Below are positions 26,187 to 35,716 of a stretch of DNA of 64,000 nucleotides, one piece after another. Source of the DNA: Liminaster sp017519885. GTDB lineage: Bacteria; Bacteroidota; Bacteroidia; Bacteroidales; UBA3663. Below the pieces are notes generated by a model. It was not told the DNA's origin and did not search any database. It worked only from the letters and a program-made list of their open reading frames with translations. How positions within the stretch are numbered: the stretch's first letter is position 1; each line of letters begins with the position of its first letter. The stretch covers positions 1-64,000 of the forward strand of contig JAFWRO010000003.1 in the NCBI GenBank assembly GCA_017519885.1, read 5' to 3'. The position numbers were made by a program, and so were the translations under genes.

Positions 26187-27039
26187 TGCATTGTTCGCAG
26201 TTGTAATGGCTGTGGCACTCACCAGTTGCAATCAGGTGAGCAAGGAACAGTATCAGCAGGCTACCAGTACTAATGACAGCCTTATGTATGTAGCCCTCCA
26301 GCAGGGCAATGAGATTTATGAACTTTCGACCACTCTCAATGCAGTCAGCGAGGAACTCAATCAGATTAACGGACAGATAGCCATTTCCAATGGAGAGGAT
26401 CAGAGCCTTGTGGCCAAACGTGAGCGTTTGTTGGAACAGATAGCCTTGGTTAAGCAGACCATTGAAGAGAAGCAGAAGGCTCTTGATGAACTCCAGAAGA
26501 AATATAGTGCCCAGCTCGGTCAGAACAAGGTGCTCAAGCAGACCATCGAACGCCTTCAGAGTGAAGTGGCCGGCTACGAAACCAAGGTTGCCGAACTCAA
26601 TGAGGCCGTGGCAACCAGGGAGCAGAAGATCGAGGGTCTCACCACCACATTGACCGAGACTCAGCAGACACTCGAGACGACTGTTGCCCAGAACGAGCAG
26701 CAGCAGGAGGTAATCAATACACAGGACGAGATGCTCAATACGGGCTATTATATCGTAGCCGACAAGAAGCGTCTAAAGGACCTTGGTCTGCTCGAAGGTG
26801 CCCTTCTTGCCAAGAAGCGCCTTACTCGTCAGGGCTTCTCTTCCGAAGGCTTCAACAAGGTAGACATTCGCGAACTCAATGAACTTCCCCTTGGTGCCAA
26901 GAAGGTGGAAATCCTCTCTTCCCATCCAACAAATTCCTACGAACTCCGTGAGCAGGCTGATGGAACTCGCAAACTTGTTATCAACGACCCGACCGAGTTC
27001 TGGAGCAATACCCGTTTCCTCGTAGTAAAGACCAAGTAA
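26164..27039 (+). CDS. Coiled-coil lipoprotein of unknown function
   Basis: 291 residues from ATG 26164; ATG 26173 is equally possible and gives MKKISALFAVVMAVALTSC. The lipobox ends in LTSC, so it is a predicted lipoprotein. Residues ~30-215 are a long alpha-helical coiled coil rich in Gln, Glu and Lys. The C-terminal ~80 residues are conserved-looking (TGYYIVADKKRLKDLGLLEG...FNKVDIRELNELPLGAKKVEILSSHP) and may form a small globular domain. The coiled coil suggests a periplasmic spacer or partner-binding protein; function unknown. Overlaps the 3' end of rsmI. Confidence 0.75.
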   Translation: MIKMKKISALFAVVMAVALTSCNQVSKEQYQQATSTNDSLMYVALQQGNEIYELSTTLNAVSEELNQINGQIAISNGEDQSLVAKRERLLEQIALVKQTIEEKQKALDELQKKYSAQLGQNKVLKQTIERLQSEVAGYETKVAELNEAVATREQKIEGLTTTLTETQQTLETTVAQNEQQQEVINTQDEMLNTGYYIVADKKRLKDLGLLEGALLAKKRLTRQGFSSEGFNKVDIRELNELPLGAKKVEILSSHPTNSYELREQADGTRKLVINDPTEFWSNTRFLVVKTK

Positions 27040-27041
27040 GA

Positions 27042-27959
27042 ATGCCTTTAATACTTCCCAAGAACCTTCCAGCAATAGAAGCTCTCAAGCAAGAGAATAT
27101 CTTCGTGATGGACTATGATAGGGCAGATATGCAGCGGATACGTCCGTTGCGTATCTGTGTGCTCAATCTTATGCCCATCAAGGAGCAGACCGAAAACGAC
27201 CTCATTCGTCTCTTGTCAAACACTCCACTGCAGATCGAGATTTTCTTCATGATGCTTTCAACCCACGTGTCGAAGAACACATCGACCGAGCATATGGAGC
27301 GTTTCTATACGCCTTTCAGTGAGCTTCGGAACAAGAAGTTTGATGGAATGATTATCACGGGCGCTCCAGTTGAGCAACTTGACTTTGAGCAGGTCACCTA
27401 TTGGCAGGAACTTACCGATATCTTTGATTGGACACGCACCAACGTTCAATCAACCATGTTCATTTGCTGGGCAGCTCAGGCTGGACTATATCATTTCCAC
27501 AAGGTTCCCAAGTATCCACTCGACCATAAGATGTTCGGCATCTTCAAGCATGGGAAGGCCGATCCCAAGTGCCCTATTTTCCGTGGCTTCGATGACGAAT
27601 TCTATGTGCCCCATAGCCGTCATTCGGAAGTGCGTCGTGAAGATATTCTTAAGCATCCCGAACTTGAGATTATGGCCGAGAGTCGTGAGAGCGGTGTCTA
27701 TATGGTTATGGAACGTGATGGTCGCGAGATATACGTCACAGGGCATTCCGAATATGCTCCCGATACGCTTGATAAGGAGTACAAGCGAGACCTTGCCAAG
27801 GGCCTTCCTATCGACATGCCGGTTAACTACTATCGCGATGGAAATCCCAACAACGGACCCTTGGTTCGTTGGCGTTCGGTAGCCAATCTTCTGTTTACCA
27901 ATTGGCTGAATTACTACGTATATCAGGCAACTCCGTTCGATATCAATGAGATTCAGTAG
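27042..27959 (+). CDS. metA: Homoserine O-acyltransferase MetA, predicted acetyl type
   Basis: 305 residues, first step of methionine synthesis from homoserine. The catalytic triad is visible: Cys142 (FICWAAQ), His235 and Glu237 (TGHSEY). Position 111 is Glu (TGAPVE); in this family Glu at 111 favours acetyl-CoA and Gly favours succinyl-CoA, so this is probably a homoserine O-acetyltransferase despite the metA name. The start ATG lies 2 bases after the coiled-coil lipoprotein gene. No SAM riboswitch is seen. It ends in TAG and is followed by a strong terminator. Confidence 0.95.
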   Translation: MPLILPKNLPAIEALKQENIFVMDYDRADMQRIRPLRICVLNLMPIKEQTENDLIRLLSNTPLQIEIFFMMLSTHVSKNTSTEHMERFYTPFSELRNKKFDGMIITGAPVEQLDFEQVTYWQELTDIFDWTRTNVQSTMFICWAAQAGLYHFHKVPKYPLDHKMFGIFKHGKADPKCPIFRGFDDEFYVPHSRHSEVRREDILKHPELEIMAESRESGVYMVMERDGREIYVTGHSEYAPDTLDKEYKRDLAKGLPIDMPVNYYRDGNPNNGPLVRWRSVANLLFTNWLNYYVYQATPFDINEIQ

Positions 27960-27978
27960 TTAAAAATTAACAAAAATA

Positions 27979-28010
27979 CGCCGATTTAACTGAAATTAAA
28001 TCGGCGTTTA
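27979..28010 (+). terminator. Terminator after metA
   Basis: CGCCGATTTAA (27980-27990) and TTAAATCGGCG (27997-28007) form an 11-bp perfect stem with a 6-base loop, followed by TTT. The A-rich flank makes it plausible in both directions. Confidence 0.8.
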
Positions 28011-28054
28011 ACATTTTTAAAATTATACCTCTTGCATATATCGTTAAAAAAAAC

Positions 28055-28062
28055 TATCTTTG
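28055..28062 (+). promoter_or_regulatory. Promoter of the bat operon
   Basis: TATCTTTG with TTG at 28032-28034, spacer 20 bases. The first start codon is at 28104. No other strong promoter is visible in the following 8.4 kb of same-strand genes. Confidence 0.65.
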
Positions 28063-28103
28063 CACCCGATTTTGTAGAATTCTAATATAAAACGACATAA
28101 AAA

Positions 28104-29096
28104 ATGGAAAGAGTTGACATTCGTGAGCTCAATGAGCTCATTGAGAGCAAAAGCGCCTTCGTGGGCGTCCTGACCCAGGGAATGGATCAGGTGATTGTTG
28201 GACAGAAGCATCTTGTCGAGTCATTGCTGATCGGACTGTTGGCCGATGGTCATATCCTCCTCGAGGGTGTGCCGGGTTTGGCAAAGACCCTTGCCATCAA
28301 GACGCTTGCACAGTTGATTGAAGCCAAATATAGTCGCATCCAGTTCACTCCTGATCTGCTGCCCGCCGACGTTATCGGTACGATGGTTTATTCGCAGAAG
28401 AATGAGCAGTTCACCGTCAAGAAAGGCCCGATTTTCGCCAACTTCGTACTCGCTGACGAAATCAACCGCGCTCCTGCCAAGGTTCAGTCAGCACTTCTCG
28501 AAGCAATGCAGGAGCATCAGGTCACCATTGGCTCAGAGACCTTCAAACTCGACCGTCCATTCCTCGTGATGGCCACCCAGAACCCCATTGAGCAGGAGGG
28601 AACGTATCCGCTCCCAGAGGCACAATGTGACCGTTTCATGCTCAAGGTGAAGATCGATTATCCGAAGAAGGAGGAGGAGATGAAGATTGTTGCCAACCAC
28701 CTTATCGGAATGAAGACCGACCTTGACCCGGTGATGAGCAGTGCCGAGATCCTCGAGGCCCGCAAGATTGTCAAGCAGGTGTATATCGACGAGAAGATCC
28801 AGAAGTACATCATCGACATCGTCTTTGCAACCCGATATCCCGAGACCTATGGCATGGAGTCGCTCAAGGATATGATTGCTTATGGCGCTTCACCACGTGC
28901 CTCCATCAACCTTGCTCTTGCAGCCCGCGCCTTCGCTTTCCTCAAGCATCGTGGTTACGTCATCCCCGAAGATGTGCGCGCCATCTGTCCCGACGTTATG
29001 CGTCATCGCATCGGCTTGTCGTACGAAGCTGAAGCTAACAATCTTACCACCGAAGAAGTTATCGCTGAGATCCTCAATAAGGTCGAAGTGCCGTAA
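28104..29096 (+). CDS. MoxR-family AAA+ ATPase
   Basis: 330 residues. Walker A GVPGLAKT (~residue 54), Walker B LADEINRA, and sensor motifs in MATQNPIEQEGTYPLPEAQ define MoxR. These ATPases act as chaperones for von Willebrand factor A (VWA) domain partners, here the products of the genes that follow. First gene of the bat operon; the next gene starts 2 bases after its stop. Confidence 0.95.
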   Translation: MERVDIRELNELIESKSAFVGVLTQGMDQVIVGQKHLVESLLIGLLADGHILLEGVPGLAKTLAIKTLAQLIEAKYSRIQFTPDLLPADVIGTMVYSQKNEQFTVKKGPIFANFVLADEINRAPAKVQSALLEAMQEHQVTIGSETFKLDRPFLVMATQNPIEQEGTYPLPEAQCDRFMLKVKIDYPKKEEEMKIVANHLIGMKTDLDPVMSSAEILEARKIVKQVYIDEKIQKYIIDIVFATRYPETYGMESLKDMIAYGASPRASINLALAARAFAFLKHRGYVIPEDVRAICPDVMRHRIGLSYEAEANNLTTEEVIAEILNKVEVP

Positions 29097-29098
29097 TT

Positions 29099-29968
29099 AT
29101 GGAAACCACCGAATTAATCAAGAAGGTTCGACAAATCGAGATCAAGTCGCGTGGCTTGAGCGCCAATATCTTTGCAGGTTCCTACAAGACGGCGTTCAAG
29201 GGCCATGGCATGTCGTTTGCTGAGGTGCGTGAGTACCAGTATGGCGATGACGTGCGTGACATTGACTGGAACGTGACAGCACGCCAGAACAAGCCGCACA
29301 TCAAGATCTTCGAGGAGGAGCGCGAACTGACCATTATGCTGATGATCGACGTGAGCGGAAGCCGAGAGTTCGGTACCGCCACGCAGACCAAGCAGGAGCA
29401 GATCACACAGATAGCTGCCACATTGGCCATGTCGGGCATCCAGAACAACGATAAGATCGGTGTGATTTTCTTTTCCGACCGCATCGAGAAGTATATTCCT
29501 CCGCAGAAGGGAAAGAAGCACGTGCTCGCCATCATCTCCGAGATGCTGAAGTTCGAACCTGTACAACGTGGCACCGACATCAATCGTGCCATCCAGTATG
29601 TCTCGAATGCACAGAAGAAGCGCTGCACCACTATCATCATCAGTGACTTCTTCGATGCCAATTCCTTCAAGCAGTCGCTTCAGATTGCTAGTTCGAAGCA
29701 CGATGTCATTGCCATCCAGGTCTATGATCCGCGCGAGACTGAGCTTCCCGATGTGGGATTTATGAAGGTGCGCGACGCCGAAACGGGAGCCGAGCGATGG
29801 GTTGATACCAGTTCGCGTCGTGTCCGTCAGGCTTATTCCGACTGGTGGGCCAAGACTCAGGCACAGATGCAGGATGCATTCCTTCATTCCCGTGTCGATA
29901 GTGTATCAATCCGCACCGACGAGGATTTCGTACCCGCCCTGCTTTCCCTCTTCAAGCGTCGCAGCTAA
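29099..29968 (+). CDS. DUF58 / VWA-like protein
   Basis: 289 residues. The N-terminal DUF58 motif (YQYGDDVRDIDWNVTARQ) is followed by a VWA fold with the metal-site pattern MLMIDVSGSREFG. No signal peptide or membrane helix, so it is cytoplasmic, as expected for the direct partner of MoxR. In Bacteroides this gene accompanies BatA-E, which are linked to aerotolerance and envelope stress; the molecular role is still not known. Confidence 0.92.
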   Translation: METTELIKKVRQIEIKSRGLSANIFAGSYKTAFKGHGMSFAEVREYQYGDDVRDIDWNVTARQNKPHIKIFEEERELTIMLMIDVSGSREFGTATQTKQEQITQIAATLAMSGIQNNDKIGVIFFSDRIEKYIPPQKGKKHVLAIISEMLKFEPVQRGTDINRAIQYVSNAQKKRCTTIIISDFFDANSFKQSLQIASSKHDVIAIQVYDPRETELPDVGFMKVRDAETGAERWVDTSSRRVRQAYSDWWAKTQAQMQDAFLHSRVDSVSIRTDEDFVPALLSLFKRRS

Positions 29969-29981
29969 TTCTTTAAGTATA

Positions 29982-31034
29982 ATGATTAGAATATTCAAAA
30001 CAGCCGCCGTTGTTCTATGCCTATGGGGCAGTGCCGTTGCCAGTGACGCCCAGCAGCCCAAGGTGAGTGTCGAGATGGATTCGACCTACGTCACCTTTGG
30101 ATGTCCGATGACGTTTCACTTGCAAGCCATCGTGCCTGAGGGGCAGCAGATCATCTTCCCTCAGGATGTGCTCAAGCACGGCGGCATTGTGGCCTACGAT
30201 GATTCTGCGCAATATCTGCTGGAGCTCGACACATTCAAGCCCCTTTCGATCGATACTGTGCAGCAGGAAAGCGGTTTTGTGACCCTTCGTGAGGATGTCA
30301 CTGTCTTCGCTTTTGATTCCGCCACATTCTATATCCCTCCTTTCGAATTCCTCAGTCAGACGGGCGATACACTTCGCACCAACTCCCTTGCCTTGAAGGT
30401 GTTTGTACCTTTCGAGAGCATTGAAGTTGATCCGCAAAAGTTCGTGGGCCTCAAGGATGTCGAAGATCCGGAGTTTGTCTTTATGGACTACATCTGGTAC
30501 TTCCTTATTCCGTTCTTCATTCTGGCAGCACTCGCTGCAGGGTGGTTCGGATGGCAGTATTACAAAAAGCACAAGAAGAATGCTCCTGTCGTTGTTCCCA
30601 AGACCAAACCATTGCCTCCGCATGTCATCGCTATGAATGCTCTCGACAACCTGGCAGAGAAGAAACTATGGCAGAATGGTCGTGACAAGGAGTTCCATAC
30701 CGAACTTACTGAAATCCTTCGCCAGTACATCGAGGCACGTTTCGCTGTGCCTGCAATGGAGAAGACCTCCGATGAGATTCTTGATGAACTCTATGAGTTG
30801 GCCGAGAGCCAGAAGGCTTCGCTGGCCAATCTTAAGCAGATTCTTTCGATAGCCGACCTGGTAAAATTCGCCAAATATCACCCATATGCCGACGAGAACC
30901 AACTCTCGTTCGTCAATTCAAGAATGTTTGTCGAGCAGACAAAGAAGGTCGAGGTCGAAGAAACTGAGAAAGAGGTTTCCGAAGCTGAATCGACAGGGGA
31001 GGAGCAGAATCAATCTACAATGGCTGAAAAATAA
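29982..31034 (+). CDS. Bat operon membrane protein with N-terminal exported domain
   Basis: 350 residues. Start at 29982, giving a signal peptide (MIRIFKTAAVVLCLWGSAVA). A periplasmic beta domain (~25-155) is followed by a transmembrane helix (YIWYFLIPFFILAALAAGWF, ~165-185) and a cytoplasmic helical part with RQYIEARFAVPAMEKTSDEIL. The arrangement echoes BatD on a smaller scale, so it may be a diverged BatD-like partner. Sits between DUF58 and BatA. Ends in an acidic tail (VEVEETEKEVSEAES). Confidence 0.8.
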   Translation: MIRIFKTAAVVLCLWGSAVASDAQQPKVSVEMDSTYVTFGCPMTFHLQAIVPEGQQIIFPQDVLKHGGIVAYDDSAQYLLELDTFKPLSIDTVQQESGFVTLREDVTVFAFDSATFYIPPFEFLSQTGDTLRTNSLALKVFVPFESIEVDPQKFVGLKDVEDPEFVFMDYIWYFLIPFFILAALAAGWFGWQYYKKHKKNAPVVVPKTKPLPPHVIAMNALDNLAEKKLWQNGRDKEFHTELTEILRQYIEARFAVPAMEKTSDEILDELYELAESQKASLANLKQILSIADLVKFAKYHPYADENQLSFVNSRMFVEQTKKVEVEETEKEVSEAESTGEEQNQSTMAEK

Positions 31035-31045
31035 TCCATAATAAA

Positions 31046-32038
31046 ATGCAGTTCGCCAATCCTGGTTATTTATTCCTATTGATATTGCTGATACCCGCCA
31101 TTGCGTGGTACATTTGGAAGCAGTCTGAGGCTCAGGCTTCTCTCCAGGTCTCTTCGACCAGCGCTTTCCAGAAGTTGCCCCGTTCGTGGAAGGAGTATCT
31201 TCGTCATGTCAATTTCGCGCTGCTCTGTGGTGCAGCAGCCATGACCATTGTCGCTCTGGCACGTCCACAGAGTTCTGATAGTTGGAGCCAGTCCAATACG
31301 GAGGGTATCGATATCGTCCTTTCGCTCGACGTGTCCAACTCAATGCATTTCGAGGATTTCCGTCCCGACCGACTGGAGGCTTCCAAGGAGGTGGCTTCGC
31401 GCTTTGTGGCAGGTCGTCCCAACGATAACATCGGCCTTGTGCTCTTCGGCAGCGAATCCTACACCATGTGCCCAATGACCAGTGACCATGCTGTAGTGTC
31501 GAATATGATTAATTCCGTGACCTTTGACCTCATCGACGGCGGTTCAACGGCCATCGGCGATGGTCTTGTTACCGCAGTCAATCGTATTCGTTCAGGACAA
31601 GCCAAGTCGAAAGTGATTATCCTTTTGACCGATGGTTCCAACAATTCGGGTGATGTGTCGCCCAAGGATGCAGCCCAGGTTGCTCATGCCATGGGTGTGC
31701 GCCTCTATACCATTGGTGTTGGCTCAAAGGGCGAGTTCGAGACTACCGTAGGTTACGATCCGTTTGGTCGCCCTGTTCGTCAAAAGGTCAAGGCCGACAT
31801 CGATGAGGAGACTCTCAAGGCAATGGCTCAGTTCACAGGTGGCCGTTATTTCCGTGCCACCAACAAGAATTCGTTGTCAGAAATCTTCGATGAGATTGAC
31901 AAGATGGAAAAGACCAAGATGTCGGTTCGTGAGTTTTCACGCAAGGACGAAGAGTTCCTGCCTTTCGCATTAGCTGCCATCGCCTTGTTGCTCCTCCATG
32001 TCATTCTTCGTAATACCGTTCTTCGCAATATACCCTAA
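31046..32038 (+). CDS. batA: BatA, VWA-domain membrane protein
   Basis: 330 residues. Two N-terminal hydrophobic helices (~5-25 and ~52-72) and one at the C-terminus (LPFALAAIALLLLHVIL) flank a VWA domain (~85-285) with the MIDAS pattern LDVSNSMHF. Aerotolerance-operon protein A; it probably forms an inner-membrane complex with BatB. Position directly before a BatB-like gene, 3 bases away, supports the call. Confidence 0.9.
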   Translation: MQFANPGYLFLLILLIPAIAWYIWKQSEAQASLQVSSTSAFQKLPRSWKEYLRHVNFALLCGAAAMTIVALARPQSSDSWSQSNTEGIDIVLSLDVSNSMHFEDFRPDRLEASKEVASRFVAGRPNDNIGLVLFGSESYTMCPMTSDHAVVSNMINSVTFDLIDGGSTAIGDGLVTAVNRIRSGQAKSKVIILLTDGSNNSGDVSPKDAAQVAHAMGVRLYTIGVGSKGEFETTVGYDPFGRPVRQKVKADIDEETLKAMAQFTGGRYFRATNKNSLSEIFDEIDKMEKTKMSVREFSRKDEEFLPFALAAIALLLLHVILRNTVLRNIP

Positions 32039-32041
32039 GCA

Positions 32042-33808
32042 ATGGATAACTTTCGTTTTGCCAATCCTAATATACTTTGGCTGCTGATTGTAGTTTTTGC
32101 TCTCGTGGTCTTGTTCCTCGTGAGCCGAATGAGCAGTCACAAGGCCTTGCGTCGTTTTGGCGACCTACGCCTGCTGCGTCCGTTGATGCAGGGTGTCAGC
32201 GAAGGGAAGCTTCGCGTCAAGTTTGCTATCGAGATGCTTGCCCTTGTCTGCCTCATTATCGCTGCAGCCCGTCCCCAGTTCGGCTCAAAACTAGAGACTG
32301 TCAAGAAGGAAGGTATTGAGGTGATGGTTTGCCTCGATATCTCCAACTCGATGTTGGCTGAGGATATACAGCCCAATCGTCTTGAAAGGGCCAAGCGTAT
32401 GTTGTCGCGTCTTGTCGATAATCTCGACAACGACCAGGTGGGTCTCATTGTATTCGCCGGCGAAGCCTATACCCAGCTCCCCATCACCAATGACTTTGTG
32501 TCGGCCAAGATGTTCCTCCAAAGCATCGACCCTCGTATGGTGTCGTTGCAAGGTACAGCTATCGGTGCTGCCATCAATCTGGCAGTACGCAGTTTTACAC
32601 CTAACGAGGCTTCCGAAAAGGCTATTGTTCTCATCACCGATGGAGAAAATCATGAGGATGATGCGAAGGGTGCTGCAGCCAACGCTCTTGCCAAAGGCAT
32701 ACACACCCACGTCATCGGAATCGGTTCGACACAGGGCGCCCTTGTCCCCGACGATTCGGGTCGTCCGGGTTCCTATCGCAAGGATGCTTCGGGAAATCCT
32801 GTCACTACACGTCTCGACGAGCAGATGGCTCAGGCCATTGCGGCAGCCGGTCAGGGCATCTATGCTCATGCCGACAACACTAATTCCGCTGTGCAGACTC
32901 TCACCGAAAGCCTCGGCCAACTAAAGACCACTGAACTCGAGAGTCATGTCTTTGCCGATTATGACGACAAGTTCATGCCATTTCTTGCCATTGCACTTAT
33001 TCTCCTCTTGATTGATATGTTCCTTCTTGATAAGGCGAATGCTCTGCTTCGGAAGATTCGTATTTTCGTCCTCATCGGCTTTTGCATGACGATGTTCGAC
33101 CCTGCTTCGGCACAGTCGGCACGAAAGGCACGTTCGGCCACTCGCGAAGGCAATGCTTTCTATCACGACAGTCTTTGGCACGATGCCGAGATGAAGTATC
33201 GACGTGCGCAGGAGCAGATGCCTACCGATTCCATTTCGCAGTACAACCTTGCCAATGCCCTCCTCCAGCAACAGGAGCAGGAAAAGGCACAGGATGCCAT
33301 GTCGTTCTATGGTAAGGTAATCGAAAGTTCCGAGCGAGGTGGCAATCACCGCTTGGCTTCACTCGCTTCGTTCAATGCCGGCGACATCTGTATGGCTAGT
33401 CAGCAATACGACCAGGCCATAAACTTCTTCAAGCGCGCGCTTCGCAATAATCCTCTCGATGACGAGGCTCGCTATAACCTGCTCCTTGCCAAGAAACTCC
33501 TTCAGCAGCAGCAAAACGAAGACCAGAATCAGGATAAGCAGCAACAAGAGCAACAGCAGGAGCAGCAACAAGAGCAACAGCAGGAGCAGCAACAGCAGCA
33601 ACCGCCGAAACAAGATCAACCTCAACAGGATCAGCAACAACAGCAGGAGCAGCAGGAACAACAGCAACCGCCGCAGAATCAGATGAGCCAGGACCAGGCT
33701 GAGGCCATCCTCAACGCCAATAATCGTGACGAGCAGGAGACCCAGGAGAAGGTCAAGCAGCATCAGATGCAGCAGATGAAACGTCGCAAGACCAACAAGG
33801 ACTGGTAA
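32042..33808 (+). CDS. BatB-BatC fusion (VWA plus TPR) with Gln-rich tail
   Basis: 588 residues. Residues ~1-330 are BatB: two N-terminal helices, a VWA domain with LDISNSMLAED, and a third helix (FLAIALILLLIDMFLL). Residues ~340-480 are a tetratricopeptide region matching BatC (FYHDSLWHDAEMKYRRAQEQ, ASQQYDQAINFFKRAL). Then follows a glutamine tract of ~60 residues built of QQQEQ and PPQ runs, and a short basic end. VWA and TPR parts normally act together, so the fusion fits. The Gln tract comes from CAG/CAA repeats (33529-33680) that could vary in length. The next gene starts 21 bases later. Confidence 0.9.
   Translation: MDNFRFANPNILWLLIVVFALVVLFLVSRMSSHKALRRFGDLRLLRPLMQGVSEGKLRVKFAIEMLALVCLIIAAARPQFGSKLETVKKEGIEVMVCLDISNSMLAEDIQPNRLERAKRMLSRLVDNLDNDQVGLIVFAGEAYTQLPITNDFVSAKMFLQSIDPRMVSLQGTAIGAAINLAVRSFTPNEASEKAIVLITDGENHEDDAKGAAANALAKGIHTHVIGIGSTQGALVPDDSGRPGSYRKDASGNPVTTRLDEQMAQAIAAAGQGIYAHADNTNSAVQTLTESLGQLKTTELESHVFADYDDKFMPFLAIALILLLIDMFLLDKANALLRKIRIFVLIGFCMTMFDPASAQSARKARSATREGNAFYHDSLWHDAEMKYRRAQEQMPTDSISQYNLANALLQQQEQEKAQDAMSFYGKVIESSERGGNHRLASLASFNAGDICMASQQYDQAINFFKRALRNNPLDDEARYNLLLAKKLLQQQQNEDQNQDKQQQEQQQEQQQEQQQEQQQQQPPKQDQPQQDQQQQQEQQEQQQPPQNQMSQDQAEAILNANNRDEQETQEKVKQHQMQQMKRRKTNKDW
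33529..33680 (+). repeat. CAG/CAA/GAG microsatellite-like tract in batBC
   Basis: Runs of CAGCAACAAGAG-type trinucleotides encoding the Gln/Glu-rich tail of the BatB-BatC fusion. On the opposite strand they create a spurious poly-Leu frame. Confidence 0.75.
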
Positions 33809-33829
33809 TAAAAATTAAACAATAAAATA

Positions 33830-35698
33830 ATGAGACGCAAATTCCTATTCACTCTCATTCTTTCGTTTCTGACCACAGCGATGGTCTGGGCCGACACGAC
33901 ATTCCGTGCCAAAGCGCCCAGTAGCGTCGCTGTCGGTCAGCAATTCCGTTTGGAATATGTCGTCACCGCACGAGCATCCGGCATCACGGTAGATCTTAAG
34001 GATACGGGTTTCGATGTGCTATATGGCCCAACTACAAGTTCGTCATCGAGTACAAGCATCGTCAATGGACAGATGAGTTCCGAGGTGCGTACTACCTTCT
34101 CGTATGTCCTTTCGGCAACCAAGGAGGGAACATTTACCTTGCCGGCTGCCACAATCAAGGTCGATGGCGAAACGCTCACGTCCAATAGTGTTTCGGTCAA
34201 GGTTCTTCCTGCCGACCAGCAGCCTGCTGGCCAGGCATCGGGAGCACGTAGTCAGCAGGGTGGGGCGCAGGCCAAGTTCAATAAGGACGATGTGCACCTT
34301 GTCCTCGACCTTTCAAAGACATCTGCCTACGAAGGTGAGGCAATTGTAGCCACGCTGAAACTCTATTGGCGCAATACCCAGATGGGTAATCCTTCGGATG
34401 TCAAATTGCCCGATTTCGAAGGGTTCACTGTGCAGGATATGGACAACGACAATGCACAGGCTTCGCTCGAGCATTTCAATGGCGCAAACTACCAGATGTA
34501 TCCGCTTGTCAAGTGGTTGCTCTTCCCTTCGCGTTCAGGAGAGTTGACCATACCTGCTGCTACACTGACGGCCAATGTCGCCATTGTTTCGACACGTCGT
34601 ACCGGAGGATTCTTCGATTGGCCGATGGAATATACCGAGAATGTGGCTGTGCCGCTTCGTTCGGCTGCACGCAAGGTCAATGTCAAGTCTCTTCCGTCTG
34701 GCAAACCGGGTTCCTACATGAATGCAGTAGGCAACTTCAATGTGAAGAGTGTTCTCACCGCCGATAAGGTGCGAGCCAACGATGCTGTCATCTATCGTAT
34801 TACCATCGACGGTATAGGCAACCTCAAATACGTCAAGGAACCCGAACCAGAGTTCCCAACTGATTTCGAAGTATTTGATCCAAAGGTCGATCTCAGTACA
34901 CGTGCCACATCGTCGGGTGTGCAGGGCAAGAAGACCATCGAATACACCGTCATTCCTCGTCATGCCGGCAAGTACGAGATTCCTGCCTTGGAGTTCAGCT
35001 ATTTCGACGTCAGGAGTGGACAGTACAAGACCATTCGCACCGATGCCTACACCCTTGAGGTGGAAAAAGGCCCAAATGAAGGTAGTACGGGAGGTGGTGC
35101 CGTTGACTTTACAGGCACCAACCAGGAGCGTATTCGTGTGCTTGGCAACGACATCCGTTATCTCCATAGTGTCGATGCAGATCGTCTCGATTTGGGCAAG
35201 ATCAATCCAGAGACGGGCAAGCCGGAACCTCTCAAGCCGTTCTTCGGTACTCTCGCCTATTGGATGTTCTTCCTTGTGCCCTTCATCGCCTTCGTTATCC
35301 TGGCCTTCATCTATCGTCGTCGCATCCGTCGTATGGCCGACATTGCAGGTATGCGTACCCGTCGCGCAGGAAAGGTGGCCGAGCGTCGCCTTAAGACCGC
35401 CAGGAAGGCTCTCAATGCGAAAGATGAGAATGCGTTCTACGAAGCTATTCACAAGGCTATTCTTGGATATGTTTGCGACAAATTGCGCATTCCATTGAGC
35501 GACCTGACGCAGGATACTGTTTTCGAAATGCTCGAGAAGCACAGTGTCCCCGAGACGACCATCCATGAGGTGAAGGAAGTGCTCGATACCTGCCAGTTTG
35601 CACGCTATGCGCCTTCCACCGACTCGCAGGCTATGGATGTGCTTTATAGGAAGACCTCCAAGGTGATCGATCGTCTCGAGTCCGAGATCAAGAAATAA
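33830..35698 (+). CDS. batD: BatD
   Basis: 622 residues. Signal peptide (1-21), then a series of Ig-like beta domains matching the BatD (oxygen tolerance) family, e.g. RAKAPSSVAVGQQFRLEYVV and VEYTENVAVPLRSAARKVNV-like stretches. One transmembrane helix (YWMFFLVPFIAFVILAFIY, ~472-490) and a basic cytoplasmic tail of ~130 residues follow. In the operon, BatD supplies the periplasmic part facing the VWA proteins. The gap to batE holds a TTAATTG repeat tract. Confidence 0.92.
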   Translation: MRRKFLFTLILSFLTTAMVWADTTFRAKAPSSVAVGQQFRLEYVVTARASGITVDLKDTGFDVLYGPTTSSSSSTSIVNGQMSSEVRTTFSYVLSATKEGTFTLPAATIKVDGETLTSNSVSVKVLPADQQPAGQASGARSQQGGAQAKFNKDDVHLVLDLSKTSAYEGEAIVATLKLYWRNTQMGNPSDVKLPDFEGFTVQDMDNDNAQASLEHFNGANYQMYPLVKWLLFPSRSGELTIPAATLTANVAIVSTRRTGGFFDWPMEYTENVAVPLRSAARKVNVKSLPSGKPGSYMNAVGNFNVKSVLTADKVRANDAVIYRITIDGIGNLKYVKEPEPEFPTDFEVFDPKVDLSTRATSSGVQGKKTIEYTVIPRHAGKYEIPALEFSYFDVRSGQYKTIRTDAYTLEVEKGPNEGSTGGGAVDFTGTNQERIRVLGNDIRYLHSVDADRLDLGKINPETGKPEPLKPFFGTLAYWMFFLVPFIAFVILAFIYRRRIRRMADIAGMRTRRAGKVAERRLKTARKALNAKDENAFYEAIHKAILGYVCDKLRIPLSDLTQDTVFEMLEKHSVPETTIHEVKEVLDTCQFARYAPSTDSQAMDVLYRKTSKVIDRLESEIKK

Positions 35699-35716
35699 AG
35701 CGATTCAACGAAAGAT

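Noticed and set aside
27000..27041. SAM riboswitch upstream of metA
   Set aside because: The gap to the preceding gene is 2 bases, leaving no room.
33359..33763. Poly-leucine frame opposite the batBC Gln tract
   Set aside because: Produced by reading CAG/CAA repeats backwards; not a real membrane protein.
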